Part shown: piece by piece, positions 36,045 to 45,544 of the stretch | Layout: each line of letters opens with the position of its first letter | Position numbering within the stretch: position 1 is the first letter of the stretch | Source of the DNA: Pedobacter arcticus A12 | GTDB lineage: Bacteria > Bacteroidota > Bacteroidia > Sphingobacteriales > Sphingobacteriaceae | Length of the DNA: 64,000 bases | NCBI RefSeq assembly: GCF_000302595.1 | Contig: NZ_JH947125.1 | Span: 704,299-768,298, forward strand | Direction of reading: 5' to 3' | Made by a program: the position numbers and the translations under genes | The notes under the pieces: model-generated | The model's database searches: none | What the model was told of the DNA's origin: nothing | Seen by the model: the letters and a program-made list of their open reading frames with translations, nothing else

Positions 36045-36181
36045 GAGAATTTAATTTTGTTATCAGAATTAAACCCCGTTTTGCACCTTTTTATTGTACC
36101 TAATCTAAAATCAGCGTACAAAAACTATAAACGAATTGTGTTTTTACCTATAAAAAAGTGGAAAATATAACTGTTTATGTG

Positions 36182-36379
36182 TTATTCCCTGACAAAGAGA
36201 TAGACAATTAAAAGTAGTACCAAACATATCGGAATAATCCATTTTAACGCTAAGCCACCACCATTTTCGTTCTTTTCTGTCACGGCTTCTTCTGATGGAG
36301 CTGGATTTTCTTGGTGTTTGTTATAATCGTGTTCAATCCCTTCCGGCGATTTCCTAATTTCTTCTTCTCTGTTTTCCAT
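36182..36379 (-). CDS. Small tail-anchored membrane protein
   Basis: 65 residues from ATG 36379 (MENREEEIRKSPEG); an upstream in-frame ATG at 36418 would add 13 residues and is less likely. A charged, disordered N-terminal half is followed by a single C-terminal membrane helix (WIIPICLVLLLIVYLFV). Function unknown. It is divergent from the M20 peptidase gene, with which it shares a 95-bp upstream region. Confidence 0.6.
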   Translation of the reverse strand: MENREEEIRKSPEGIEHDYNKHQENPAPSEEAVTEKNENGGGLALKWIIPICLVLLLIVYLFVRE

Positions 36380-36474
36380 GATGATGTTTTCCTGATTATT
36401 AAACAATTTTATTGCCAAAAAACTTTCTTAATGACCTTGCTGTTTTTGTAATTCATTTTGTAAATTGAGCAATA

Positions 36475-37914
36475 ATGAAAAATCTGCTGAAAATTATTGG
36501 AGCCATGTTGCTGTTGCTTATTGTAACAGTGCTTGTCAAAACTTTTCTGTTTAAAAGTAAACAGGTAAGCGTACAGCCCTATAAACCACTTCTGTTAAAT
36601 GATTCATGCGTTGCAAACCTTCAAAAAGCAATAAGTTTTAAAACGATTTCTTATGATGATGCTGCAAAAATGGATAGCAGTGCATTCTACGGATTTCAAG
36701 CTTTTTTAGTCGAAAATTATCCTTTGGTTTTTAGTAAAATGGAAGTAGAGAAAGTAAATATCTTTAGCTTGATTTTACATTGGAAAGGAAAATCTGCAAC
36801 TGCAAAACCGGTAATTTTAATGGCCCATCAAGACGTGGTGCCAATTGAAGAAGCAACTAAAGAACAATGGGAGGTTAATCCTTTTTCTGGAGAGGTAAAA
36901 GATGGATTTGTTTACGGACGTGGCGCAATTGATGATAAAGGAAGTTTGATTGCAATTTTAGAAGGAGCGGAACATTTACTTAAACAAGGCTTTATTCCCC
37001 AAGCCGATATTTATTTTGTTTTTGGGCATGATGAGGAGATAATGGGTTTAAAAGGGGCTAAAACCATGGCTCAGCTCTTCAAAGATCGTAAAGTTGACCC
37101 CGCTTTTGTTTTGGATGAGGGTGGAATTGTTACCGAATTTAAAGTGCCTGGATTAAATAAAACCGCAGCTGTGGTTGGTATTGCTGAAAAAGGTTATCAG
37201 ACTTTGAAATTAAAGATTAGTATCCCAGGTGGGCATTCGTCTATGCCTGAATCTAAAACAGCTATTGATGAGCTTGCCAGAGCGATTGTCGCTTTGAAAG
37301 ATAATCCCTTTGAAGCATCTTTAGGCACAACGGTGAAGCGGTTTTTAGATTATATTGGACCAGAAATGCCTTTTGTAAGTAAAATGGCCATGGCTAATCA
37401 ATGGTTGTTTACGCCCATGATTAAAAATATCTATTCAAAAACACCAACTGGTAATGCTACCATTAGAACAACAACTGCCACCACAATTTTTAACGCAGGA
37501 ATTAAGGAGAATTTAATTCCCGGGGAGGCCGAAGCCATTGTGAACTTTAGAACACAGCCGGGCGTTACAAGGGCTCATGTAATAGCACACGTTAAAAAAG
37601 TGATTGCGAATGAAAGTATAGAAATTGAGCCACAGGGAGATGGAAACGAACCTACTCAGGTTGCTGATGTAAAAGATGAAAGCTTTAAATACCTTCAGAA
37701 AACCATTAGCGCCTACAAGAAAGATATTGTTGTTGCACCCTATTTGGTTTTAGGTGCAACAGACGGCAGGTATTTTGCAAACATTAGTTCTCAGGTTTTT
37801 AGGTTTATTCCTTTTACAGACCCCGAAGGTTTCCATGGTGTAAACGAACGGATAAAAATAACGGAATTTAAAAAAGGTATCGGTTTTTATTACGAGCTGA
37901 TGAAAGGGATCTAA
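36475..37914 (+). CDS. M20-family metallopeptidase (carboxypeptidase-like)
   Basis: A 479-residue protein with an N-terminal membrane anchor (LLKIIGAMLLLLIVTVLV). M20 metal motifs are clear: LMAHQDVVP (first His and general-base Asp region), YGRGAIDDKGSL (bridging Asp) and FGHDEEIMG (Glu-Glu); the dimerisation domain follows. Closest in style to CPS1/PM20D1 carboxypeptidases, which hydrolyse peptides or N-acyl amino acids. It probably faces the periplasm through its anchor. Substrate cannot be told from the sequence. Confidence 0.87.
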   Translation: MKNLLKIIGAMLLLLIVTVLVKTFLFKSKQVSVQPYKPLLLNDSCVANLQKAISFKTISYDDAAKMDSSAFYGFQAFLVENYPLVFSKMEVEKVNIFSLILHWKGKSATAKPVILMAHQDVVPIEEATKEQWEVNPFSGEVKDGFVYGRGAIDDKGSLIAILEGAEHLLKQGFIPQADIYFVFGHDEEIMGLKGAKTMAQLFKDRKVDPAFVLDEGGIVTEFKVPGLNKTAAVVGIAEKGYQTLKLKISIPGGHSSMPESKTAIDELARAIVALKDNPFEASLGTTVKRFLDYIGPEMPFVSKMAMANQWLFTPMIKNIYSKTPTGNATIRTTTATTIFNAGIKENLIPGEAEAIVNFRTQPGVTRAHVIAHVKKVIANESIEIEPQGDGNEPTQVADVKDESFKYLQKTISAYKKDIVVAPYLVLGATDGRYFANISSQVFRFIPFTDPEGFHGVNERIKITEFKKGIGFYYELMKGI

Positions 37915-37984
37915 CCACCTAGAAACCCAAATCCAACAACCCAATAATCTAACCACCTAACAAACGAACCACCTAACCACCTAG
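37915..37984. repeat. Low-complexity AACCACCTAA tract between convergent genes
   Basis: The top strand is made almost only of A, C and T with recurring CTAACCA, CCACCTA and ACAAC units; the bottom strand is therefore GGTTAG/GGTGG-rich. Similar tracts are at 10142-10275, 46545-46600 and 61382-61443. This one separates the convergent M20 and MATE genes and slightly overlaps the MATE stop. Confidence 0.7.
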
Positions 37985-39319
37985 CTTTCTAACCATGTTT
38001 CTAAACCGGTAATACAGCAAAATAGCGGCAAGTGTAAGTGCAAAAGATAAGGAAATCCATATACCTAAAGCACCCATTTTAAATGTGAAGCCCAATAGAT
38101 AGCCAAAAGGTAAACCAATTACCCAATATGCAATTAAAGTGATAATAGTGGGGATTTTGACATCTGATAAACCTCGTAAAATACCAACACCAACAACTTG
38201 TATCCCATCAGAAATCTGAAAAAACGCCGCAACAATCAGCAGTTGCGAGGCAATTAAAATCACCTCTTCGTTTCTGATATAAATCCAAGGGAGCAATTTG
38301 TTACAGGTTAAAAATATAACCGCGGTAATGCACATGTAAAAAATAACCAGGTGGTAAGAGGTAATTGCCGAAAGTTTAATTTCTTTAAAATTATTTTTCC
38401 CTAATGCATTTGCAGCTCTTATTGTAGCGGCAACGCCAATGCCACTTGCACCCATATACGTAAACGCAGCCAGGTTTAATGCAATTTGGTGCGCTGCCAG
38501 TTCTTGTGCGCCAATCCAGCCCACCATAATTGCGGCGCCAGAAAAAGCACCAACCTCAAAAAAATACTGTAATGAGATAGGGAATCCCAGTTTGATGATT
38601 TTTTTAAGCTTTCCAAAATCTGGCTGGCGTAACGTAAACTTTGCCAAATAGGGTGTGAAAAGACTAGATTTTATCACAAACCATCCCATAAAAATGGCCA
38701 TAAAAACACGGGAGATAAATGTGCCTAAACCTGCGCCATATAAGCCCATAGCAGGGAAGCCTAGCCAACCGTAAATTAATAGAAAGTTGAAAATGATGTT
38801 GATGATGTTTCCTATAACAGAAATATACATGGCCTGTTTGGTATAGCCTAAGCCTTCTGCAAATTGTCTAAAGCTTTGGAACGCCATTAAAGGGATTACT
38901 GATGCGCCGATAATCAAAAGGTAATCTTTTGCGGCAACGGCCACTGCTTCTGATTGCCCTAGCAATGATAGTTTTTGTGCAATTATGGCTACCAACCCAA
39001 ATAATAAAACTCCGGTAACTAAACTTATAATTACGCCTTGTTCCAAATATTGGCCGCAAATGGTTTTATTGTTTTTTCCGTCTTCTTGTGCCACCAAAGG
39101 CGTAACACCTTGTGATATTCCAATACCACTCACCATAAAAATTCCAAAAATACTGTTACCCAAAGCACAAGCAGCTAGTGGAATTGTACCCAGCTGCCCA
39201 ACCATCACACTATCGGCAACCATGGTAAACATGTGGCCCAACTGTGAAATTACCACAGGGTAAGCCAATAAGAAATTGCTTTTGTAATACGGTCGGTATT
39301 TGTTAAATCTGCCAAACAT
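37973..39319 (-). CDS. MATE-family efflux transporter
   Basis: A 448-residue inner-membrane protein with about 12 hydrophobic helices in two similar halves. It starts with YKSNFLLAYPVVISQLG and MVADSVMVGQLG, typical of the NorM-type MATE family; later GASGIGVAATIRAANALG is the matching half-two motif. It exports cationic compounds in exchange for Na+ or H+. Start at 39319 (MFGRFNKYRPYY) fits, with no good alternative upstream. Convergent with the M20 gene. Confidence 0.9.
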   Translation of the reverse strand: MFGRFNKYRPYYKSNFLLAYPVVISQLGHMFTMVADSVMVGQLGTIPLAACALGNSIFGIFMVSGIGISQGVTPLVAQEDGKNNKTICGQYLEQGVIISLVTGVLLFGLVAIIAQKLSLLGQSEAVAVAAKDYLLIIGASVIPLMAFQSFRQFAEGLGYTKQAMYISVIGNIINIIFNFLLIYGWLGFPAMGLYGAGLGTFISRVFMAIFMGWFVIKSSLFTPYLAKFTLRQPDFGKLKKIIKLGFPISLQYFFEVGAFSGAAIMVGWIGAQELAAHQIALNLAAFTYMGASGIGVAATIRAANALGKNNFKEIKLSAITSYHLVIFYMCITAVIFLTCNKLLPWIYIRNEEVILIASQLLIVAAFFQISDGIQVVGVGILRGLSDVKIPTIITLIAYWVIGLPFGYLLGFTFKMGALGIWISLSFALTLAAILLYYRFRNMVRKLGG

Positions 39320-39392
39320 GGTTCAAATAATTTGACCTGCAAAGGACGTGATAATAAAGCTTATTATTTTACAGTCCTTTGTAAAATATTGA

Positions 39393-39857
39393 TTAGTTTT
39401 CTGAACTGTAAGGCTTAAGAATTTGCATAAAACGCTCGGGGTTGTTCAGCTTTTCGAAACCGAATTGAGCATATAATTCTTGTGCATCTGCGGTAGCTAA
39501 CATCCAACGTCTTAGGTCTTTGTATTTCGGCTGGTTTAAAACTGTTTGCAACAACCATTTTGATAAACCCAGTTTTCGATAATCGCTAGCTATAAAAACA
39601 TCTGCTAGGTAAGCAAAGCTGCTTTTGTCAGAAATTATACGAGCAAAGCCAACTTGTTTTTGATTGTGATAAACACCAAAACAATCCGAATTTTCAATGG
39701 AGATCTTAAATCGATCAAAAGGTAGATTTTTAGCCCAATATGATTCTTGAGTCAAAAAACTGTAAACGTAATCAAGATTGAGTAATGCTTTATCTGCGCT
39801 GATTGTAAAGCCTTTTACGGTGAAATGATTGTCGTTAATGATAACTTTAGTAAACAT
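39393..39857 (-). CDS. GNAT-family N-acetyltransferase
   Basis: 154 residues with the GNAT core: VGFARIISDKSSFAYLADVF (beta4-beta5) and the acetyl-CoA loop DYRKLGLSKWLLQTVL (R-x-x-G-x-[GS]-type). Length fits a single GNAT domain. It probably acetylates a small molecule or protein N-terminus; substrate unknown. It begins 2 bp after the DUF4442 gene upstream on the minus strand, so the two are one operon. Confidence 0.85.
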   Translation of the reverse strand: MFTKVIINDNHFTVKGFTISADKALLNLDYVYSFLTQESYWAKNLPFDRFKISIENSDCFGVYHNQKQVGFARIISDKSSFAYLADVFIASDYRKLGLSKWLLQTVLNQPKYKDLRRWMLATADAQELYAQFGFEKLNNPERFMQILKPYSSEN

Positions 39858-39859
39858 TG

Positions 39860-40345
39860 TTAATACGCTATACTTTGTTTTTCGCCTATATGTAAGTTTC
39901 TAACATAAACTTCATTCTGTACAACAGCACATAAAACGCCCGCCTCATTGTACATCTCAATAGGGTAAGTTTTTATAAACTTTTCGCCAGCTTTTAGCTG
40001 TTGTTCTGCCTCAAATATATCTTCGGGAACAATGTTTATTTTAAAACGTAGTGTGGTGTTTCCCGGTTTAAGGTATCGTATATGGGCGCTTTTTAACCAA
40101 ACCTTCGTTTTAAAGCCCCGTTTTTGTAAAATCTGATCAAACAATATCGCGTAAAATGGGTCTGAGGCGCTAAATATAGTTCCGCCAAACAGCGTTTTAT
40201 TATAATTTATGTTGAGTATGCTTTTGTTGATTTTTACTTCTACCGACCTAAAGTCTTCTCCAAACTTTACCACCCAAATTCTTTGGAAAAAAAGTGGTGG
40301 ATAAAACCGAAGTAACCATTTTAAGGTGTTTGGACTAACATTCAT
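39860..40345 (-). CDS. DUF4442 hotdog-fold thioesterase-like protein
   Basis: A 161-residue protein of the DUF4442 type: NPTLKW-like opening (MNVSPNTLKWLLRFYPPLFF), NINYNKTLFGGTIFSASDPF (the GG and following helix of the hotdog fold) and VWLKSAHIRYLKPGNTTL. Members are related to YiiD C-terminal thioesterases and are thought to act on acyl-CoA or acyl carrier substrates; no activity is proven for this type. It is first in a two-gene minus-strand unit with the GNAT. Confidence 0.75.
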   Translation of the reverse strand: MNVSPNTLKWLLRFYPPLFFQRIWVVKFGEDFRSVEVKINKSILNINYNKTLFGGTIFSASDPFYAILFDQILQKRGFKTKVWLKSAHIRYLKPGNTTLRFKINIVPEDIFEAEQQLKAGEKFIKTYPIEMYNEAGVLCAVVQNEVYVRNLHIGEKQSIAY

Positions 40346-40592
40346 GACTGGTAAATATCGAGATTTACACCATCAAACACCAAATCGTGTGTTAAATAAA
40401 TGCTAAAAACATGTAATTTGTTACTTTAACAATTTGCGTAAACGGATACGCAAAGTTAATTTATTAATAATCTGTGTTTTAAGTGGGTTTAAATCATCAG
40501 GAAATATGTTAGGAAAAAATCGGGTTTTCAACATACATTTTTTTTCTAATCAAAGGATATTAAGCATCTTAGCAGATTAATTGTATAAAAGC

Positions 40593-43085
40593 ATGGAAGA
40601 AGCAAGAAGGCCAGAAGAGGAATTAGATAAAAAAGATACATCAGAACATATAGAAGTTAGCACAGACGAGTTAGATCAAGAGGATATTCAACACGTTAAT
40701 AACCCTATAGTAGGCATAAAACCTATTGAAAAGGAGTTTTTAGGTGCAGTTAAAGAAGTTCGGCAAGAAAACAATAAATTTATTTTTACGGATGGATCTG
40801 CATCGGTAGAAATAAGAGTGGTAAGCGACGAGATTATTCGCGTTCGTTTAGCGCCCCATAGCGTTTTCTTGGAAGAGTTCTCATACGCTGTTCCCTCCTT
40901 AGATCAAAAAGTTGCAGTTTTTAACTTTACAGAGGATGAAACACATTATGCTGTTTCTACAAACACAGTTTCCTGCTTAATCAACAAGTCTAATTTCCAT
41001 ATCTCTTTTAGAGATAACGATAGCAAAATAATCAACGAAGATTATTTGGCCATGCACTGGGAAGAAAACGACCAATTTGGCGGTTATTACGTTTATTGTA
41101 CCAAAAAGTGTTATCCAGAAGAAGCATATTTTGGTTTAGGCGATAAGCCAACTGATTTGAATTTGCGAGGTAAAAGGTTACAGAACTGGAACTCTGACAC
41201 TTACTCTTTTGCAAAACATCAGGATCCACTTTATAGAAGTATTCCGTTTTTTATCAGTTTAAACGAAAACATTGCCCATGGTATTTTCTTGGATAATACC
41301 TTTAAAACGCATTTCGATTTTGCACAGGAAGATAATAATAAATTAAGTTTTTGGGCAGACGGTGGTGAGTTACAGTACTATTATATCCATGGTCCAAATA
41401 TGATGGATGTGGTGAAACGCTACAACTCATTGACGGGGACTCATAAATTGCCTCCAATTTGGGCTTTAGGCTACCATCAATGTCGTTGGAGTTACTACCC
41501 AGAATCAAAGGTTAAAGATTTGGCTGATAATTTTAGAAAACGAAAAATCCCTTGTGATGCCTTGTATCTGGATATTGATTACATGGACGGTTACAGGTGT
41601 TTTACGTGGAATAAAAAATACTTCCCAAATCCTAAAAAGATGATAAAAGAACTGTCTGACGATGGTTTTAAAACAGTGGTAATTATTGATCCGGGAATTA
41701 AAGTGGATGATAATTACTGGGTTTTTAAGGAAGGAAAAGAAAATAAATATTTCTGTCGCCGTAGCGATGACTACTTTATGGAAGGCCATGTATGGCCAGG
41801 CCGTTGCCAGTTCCCAGATTTTACCAATCCAGAAGTTAGAACTTGGTGGGGCGGTCTGTTTAAGGAATTGGTAGAAGTAGGCGTAGCTGGCGTTTGGAAT
41901 GATATGAACGAGCCAGCCGTTTTTGGTAAAGGAACTTTTCCAGATGATGTCCGTCATAACTATGATGGATTTAGAGGTTCTCACCGTAAAGCGCACAACG
42001 TTTACGGAATGCAAATGGTAAGGGCAACTTATGATGGATTAAAGAAAATCCAGAAAAATAAACGTCCGTTTACCATTACTAGAGCAGGATACGCAGGTGT
42101 GCAACGTTACAGCTCATGCTGGACAGGTGATAACGTAGCAAGTTGGGAACATTTAAAAATTGGAAGTTTGCAGATGCAGAGACTTTCTATGTCGGGTTTG
42201 CCATTTGCTGGAACAGATATCGGCGGATTTAGTGGCGAGCCAACGGGCGAATTATTTACCCGTTGGATTCAGCTAGGCGTTTTTTCTCCATTTATGAGAG
42301 CACACTCTGCTGGAGATACTGCAGAACGTGAGCCTTGGAGTTTTGGTCAGGAGTTGGAAGATATCAACCGTAAATTTATTGAATTACGTTACAAATTACT
42401 TCCATATATCTACTCTACTTTTTGGGAGCATCACCGTTACGGTTTCCCAATTTTACGTCCGGTAGTTATGTTAGAGCAAGATAATCCAACCAACAGGTAT
42501 CGCGAAGATGAATTCACGTTTGGAGATAAAATTTTGGTTTGCCCAGTTTTAGAAGAAGGCGCTACATCACGAAAAGTTTATTTACCAGGCGGAGGTAATT
42601 GGTTTAACTACTGGACTCACGAAGTTTTAGAAGGCGGTACAGAGCATGTGATTGATGCACCTTTGGATTCGATGCCGATTTTTGTAAAAGCAGGATCGGT
42701 AATTCCAGAATATCCGGTAATGCAGTATACGAGTGAGTTTGAAGTGGAGGAAATGATGTTTCAGATATTCTACTCAGACCAAGAAGTAAACTCTTTCTAT
42801 TTTGAAGACCATGGTGATACTTTTGCTTACGAGCAAGATATTTACATGGAAAAAAAGTTTGTAGTTAACGGCGATAAAAAATCATTAACCATTACACAAA
42901 GTATCGAAGGCTTATTTACACCTCGTTACGAAACTTATGAGCTTAAAATTAACGGTCTGCCGTTTAAGCCTTCAAAAGTTTTAATTGATGGTAAAACGTA
43001 CGCAGGAGATTTAATATTTGACGAAGTTAAGAGCTTAGTAATTAAAACACCAAAGCACTTTAAACAGATACAAGTGGTTAAATAA
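40593..43085 (+). CDS. GH31-family alpha-glucosidase
   Basis: Start at ATG 40593 (MEEARRPEEELDKK); an upstream TTG at 40581 is possible but weaker. The 830-residue protein has no signal peptide, so it is cytoplasmic. GH31 features: N-terminal beta-sandwich, barrel start WALGYHQCRWSYYPE, nucleophile Asp in GVWNDMNEPAVF, acid/base Asp in RAHSAGDTAEREPW and C-terminal DUF5110-like beta domains. An acidic 50-residue N-terminal extension is extra to the family core. Next to glgB it probably trims glycogen- or starch-derived alpha-glucans. Confidence 0.92.
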   Translation: MEEARRPEEELDKKDTSEHIEVSTDELDQEDIQHVNNPIVGIKPIEKEFLGAVKEVRQENNKFIFTDGSASVEIRVVSDEIIRVRLAPHSVFLEEFSYAVPSLDQKVAVFNFTEDETHYAVSTNTVSCLINKSNFHISFRDNDSKIINEDYLAMHWEENDQFGGYYVYCTKKCYPEEAYFGLGDKPTDLNLRGKRLQNWNSDTYSFAKHQDPLYRSIPFFISLNENIAHGIFLDNTFKTHFDFAQEDNNKLSFWADGGELQYYYIHGPNMMDVVKRYNSLTGTHKLPPIWALGYHQCRWSYYPESKVKDLADNFRKRKIPCDALYLDIDYMDGYRCFTWNKKYFPNPKKMIKELSDDGFKTVVIIDPGIKVDDNYWVFKEGKENKYFCRRSDDYFMEGHVWPGRCQFPDFTNPEVRTWWGGLFKELVEVGVAGVWNDMNEPAVFGKGTFPDDVRHNYDGFRGSHRKAHNVYGMQMVRATYDGLKKIQKNKRPFTITRAGYAGVQRYSSCWTGDNVASWEHLKIGSLQMQRLSMSGLPFAGTDIGGFSGEPTGELFTRWIQLGVFSPFMRAHSAGDTAEREPWSFGQELEDINRKFIELRYKLLPYIYSTFWEHHRYGFPILRPVVMLEQDNPTNRYREDEFTFGDKILVCPVLEEGATSRKVYLPGGGNWFNYWTHEVLEGGTEHVIDAPLDSMPIFVKAGSVIPEYPVMQYTSEFEVEEMMFQIFYSDQEVNSFYFEDHGDTFAYEQDIYMEKKFVVNGDKKSLTITQSIEGLFTPRYETYELKINGLPFKPSKVLIDGKTYAGDLIFDEVKSLVIKTPKHFKQIQVVK

Positions 43086-43102
43086 TGCGTTTTAAAGCAC
43101 AG

Positions 43103-43140
43103 AAGGGTTATTTCTTATCAAGGAGTAACCCTTTTTTTTG
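43103..43140 (+). terminator. Terminator after the GH31 gene
   Basis: Stem AAGGGTTA (43103-43110) / TAACCCTT (43126-43133) with a 15-nt loop, followed by eight T. Confidence 0.8.
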
Positions 43141-43274
43141 TTGAAATATTCGTCAGCGATATTTTAAAATTAAATAGCTGAAAATTCAACATTATATGTA
43201 AATTGTAAATCATATAAAATTCCAAATCTTATTATTCGGCAAATTTGCAGGTAAAGATTTCTCAATAAACTATT

Positions 43275-45473
43275 ATGGCCAAAAAGATAAAAGAACCCGC
43301 TCCAGAAGCCGACTTGAATAAAAAGGAACAAAAGGCTAAAGCAACTGAAAAAAAGGTAGCTGTAAAAAAGGTGGCCGTAGATAAGAAGACGGATGATTCT
43401 GTAAAGAAAAGTGCTGTGAAAACTGTAACTGAGAAAAAAGTTACAAAACCAGTAGCTGATAAAGCACCTAAGCAAACAAATACGAGAGCTACAGCAAAAA
43501 AGTCGGCTTTAAGCGCTTCTTCAGCTACAGCAGAGTTGCATTTATCTTCTGTTGAAGGAGAGCCTACTTACGCAAGTGTGTATCACTATTCTAAACTAAC
43601 AGATTTTGATATTTTGCTCTTTAAGTCGGGCAAACATTTTAAACTGTATGAAAAATTAGGTTCACATGTGGTAGAACATAATGGAGTTGTAGGTACTTAC
43701 TTTGCTGTTTGGGCGCCCAATGCGCATTATGTATCTGTAATCGGAAACTTTAATTATTGGGATAAAGGCTCGCATCCTTTGTACGTTCGTTGGGATGAAA
43801 CCGGAATTTGGGAAGGATTTATCCCGCATGTTGGTAACGGCGAATCGTACAAATATTTCATCAATGCCACTAGTGGGGAAGATTTGGAGAAAGCAGATCC
43901 TTTTGCTTTGCGTAGTGAAGAACCACCTCGTACGGCTTCCATAGTTTGGGATACTTGGTACGAGTGGAAAGATAAGGATTGGATGATGAACCGTCATCAG
44001 AAGAACGCGTTGAATAAGCCAATGTCTGTTTATGAAGTGCATTTCGGTTCTTGGGGTAGAAGCCCAGAAACGCCAGATCTGTTCTTATCATACCGAGACA
44101 TGGCGGACAAACTTATTCCATATGTTAAGGAAATGGGCTTTACGCATGTAGAGTTTATGCCTTTAATGGAGCATCCTTATTATCCGAGTTGGGGTTACCA
44201 GATTACAGGTTATTTCGCCGCAACTTGCCGATACGGAACGCCACAAGATTTAATGTATTTGATTGAGGAATTCCATAAAGAGGGGGTAGGTGTAATTATG
44301 GACTGGGTTCCATCGCATTTCCCCGGGGATGCGCATGGACTATATAACTTTGATGGCTCGCACCTTTACGAACATGCAGATGTACGCAAAGGCTTTCATC
44401 CAGATTGGAAATCGTATATATTCAACTATGGAAGAAATGAAGTAAGGGCATTTTTGATTTCAAATGCAATTTTCTGGCTGGAGCGTTTCCATATCGACGG
44501 CTTAAGAGTTGATGCTGTTGCTTCGATGCTATATCTGGATTATTCGCGTAAGCATAATGAGTGGATTCCGAATGAATATGGCGGAAGAGAAAACACAGAA
44601 GCCATTTCTTTCTTAAAAGACTTTAATGAAGCCGTTTATTCTATGTTTCCAGATGTGCAGACCATTGCCGAAGAATCAACTTCCTTTAGCGGTGTAAGTC
44701 ATCCAACTTACGGTGGTGGTTTAGGTTTTGGACAGAAGTGGATGATGGGTTGGATGAACGATACGCTTAAGTATTTTGCAGAAGATCCGGTAAACCGAAA
44801 GCATCACCACGCTGGTTTAACTTTCAGCACCATTTATGCGTTTACGGAGAACTTTATGTTGCCGCTTTCGCATGATGAAGTAGTGCATGGTAAAAAATCA
44901 ATGATTTATAAAATGCCCGGAGACGAATGGCAACAATTTGCGAATCTAAGGGCGTTATACGGTTATATGTGGACTCACCCTGGCACTAAATTGCTTTTTA
45001 TGGGTTGCGAGTTTGCGCAAACGGGGGAATGGAACCCAACGTATTCTTTAGATTGGCACTTGTTAGAACATGCGCCACACCAAGGAATGAAGCAAACCGT
45101 TATGGCTTTAAACAAGTTGTACAAGGAAGAACCTGCTTTATACGAACGCAGTTTTGATTCTGGAGGCTTTGAGTGGATTGTTAATGATGATGCAGATAAT
45201 TCTGTACTGGTTTACGCTCGTAAGGGTTTAAATCCAAAAGACGATCTAATAGTTGCATTAAATTTAACGCCAATACCGCGAGAAAACTATCGTTTTGGTG
45301 TTCATAAATCTGGCAAATGGAAAGAGATTTTTAATTCGGATGATAAGAAATATTGGGGTAGCGGAATTAGAAATTTGGATAAACAATCAGAAACCATAAC
45401 CAGTCATTGGAAATCAAATTCCATAGAAGTTAATTTGCCACCATTGGCAATGGTTGTTTTTAAAGCCATTTAG
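43275..45473 (+). CDS. glgB: 1,4-alpha-glucan branching enzyme with Lys/Ala-rich N-terminal tail
   Basis: A 732-residue protein. From about residue 115 it is a GH13 branching enzyme: CBM48 domain (YFAVWAPNAHYVSVIGNFN), nucleophile Asp in GLRVDAVASMLYLDY, acid/base Glu in TIAEEST, and LPLSHDEVVHGKKSM for the transition-state Asp. It makes alpha-1,6 branches in glycogen. The first 85 or so residues are unusual: a Lys/Ala/Val/Thr-rich, repeat-like tail (KKVAVKKVAVDKK, KPVADKAPKQTN) resembling histone-H1-like proteins. Start at 43275 is the only good ATG; a later start would lose the tail but none is obvious. Confidence 0.93.
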   Translation: MAKKIKEPAPEADLNKKEQKAKATEKKVAVKKVAVDKKTDDSVKKSAVKTVTEKKVTKPVADKAPKQTNTRATAKKSALSASSATAELHLSSVEGEPTYASVYHYSKLTDFDILLFKSGKHFKLYEKLGSHVVEHNGVVGTYFAVWAPNAHYVSVIGNFNYWDKGSHPLYVRWDETGIWEGFIPHVGNGESYKYFINATSGEDLEKADPFALRSEEPPRTASIVWDTWYEWKDKDWMMNRHQKNALNKPMSVYEVHFGSWGRSPETPDLFLSYRDMADKLIPYVKEMGFTHVEFMPLMEHPYYPSWGYQITGYFAATCRYGTPQDLMYLIEEFHKEGVGVIMDWVPSHFPGDAHGLYNFDGSHLYEHADVRKGFHPDWKSYIFNYGRNEVRAFLISNAIFWLERFHIDGLRVDAVASMLYLDYSRKHNEWIPNEYGGRENTEAISFLKDFNEAVYSMFPDVQTIAEESTSFSGVSHPTYGGGLGFGQKWMMGWMNDTLKYFAEDPVNRKHHHAGLTFSTIYAFTENFMLPLSHDEVVHGKKSMIYKMPGDEWQQFANLRALYGYMWTHPGTKLLFMGCEFAQTGEWNPTYSLDWHLLEHAPHQGMKQTVMALNKLYKEEPALYERSFDSGGFEWIVNDDADNSVLVYARKGLNPKDDLIVALNLTPIPRENYRFGVHKSGKWKEIFNSDDKKYWGSGIRNLDKQSETITSHWKSNSIEVNLPPLAMVVFKAI

Positions 45474-45483
45474 CTTTTTCATT

Positions 45484-45520
45484 AAAAAGCCGAACATTTT
45501 TTATGATGTTCGGCTTTTTT
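45484..45520. terminator. Terminator between glgB and the convergent esterase
   Basis: Stem AGCCGAACAT (45488-45497) / ATGTTCGGCT (45506-45515), flanked by A-run and T-run, so it can work in both directions. Confidence 0.88.
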
Positions 45521-45544
45521 TATGGACTAAAGTTCGAGTCCTTT

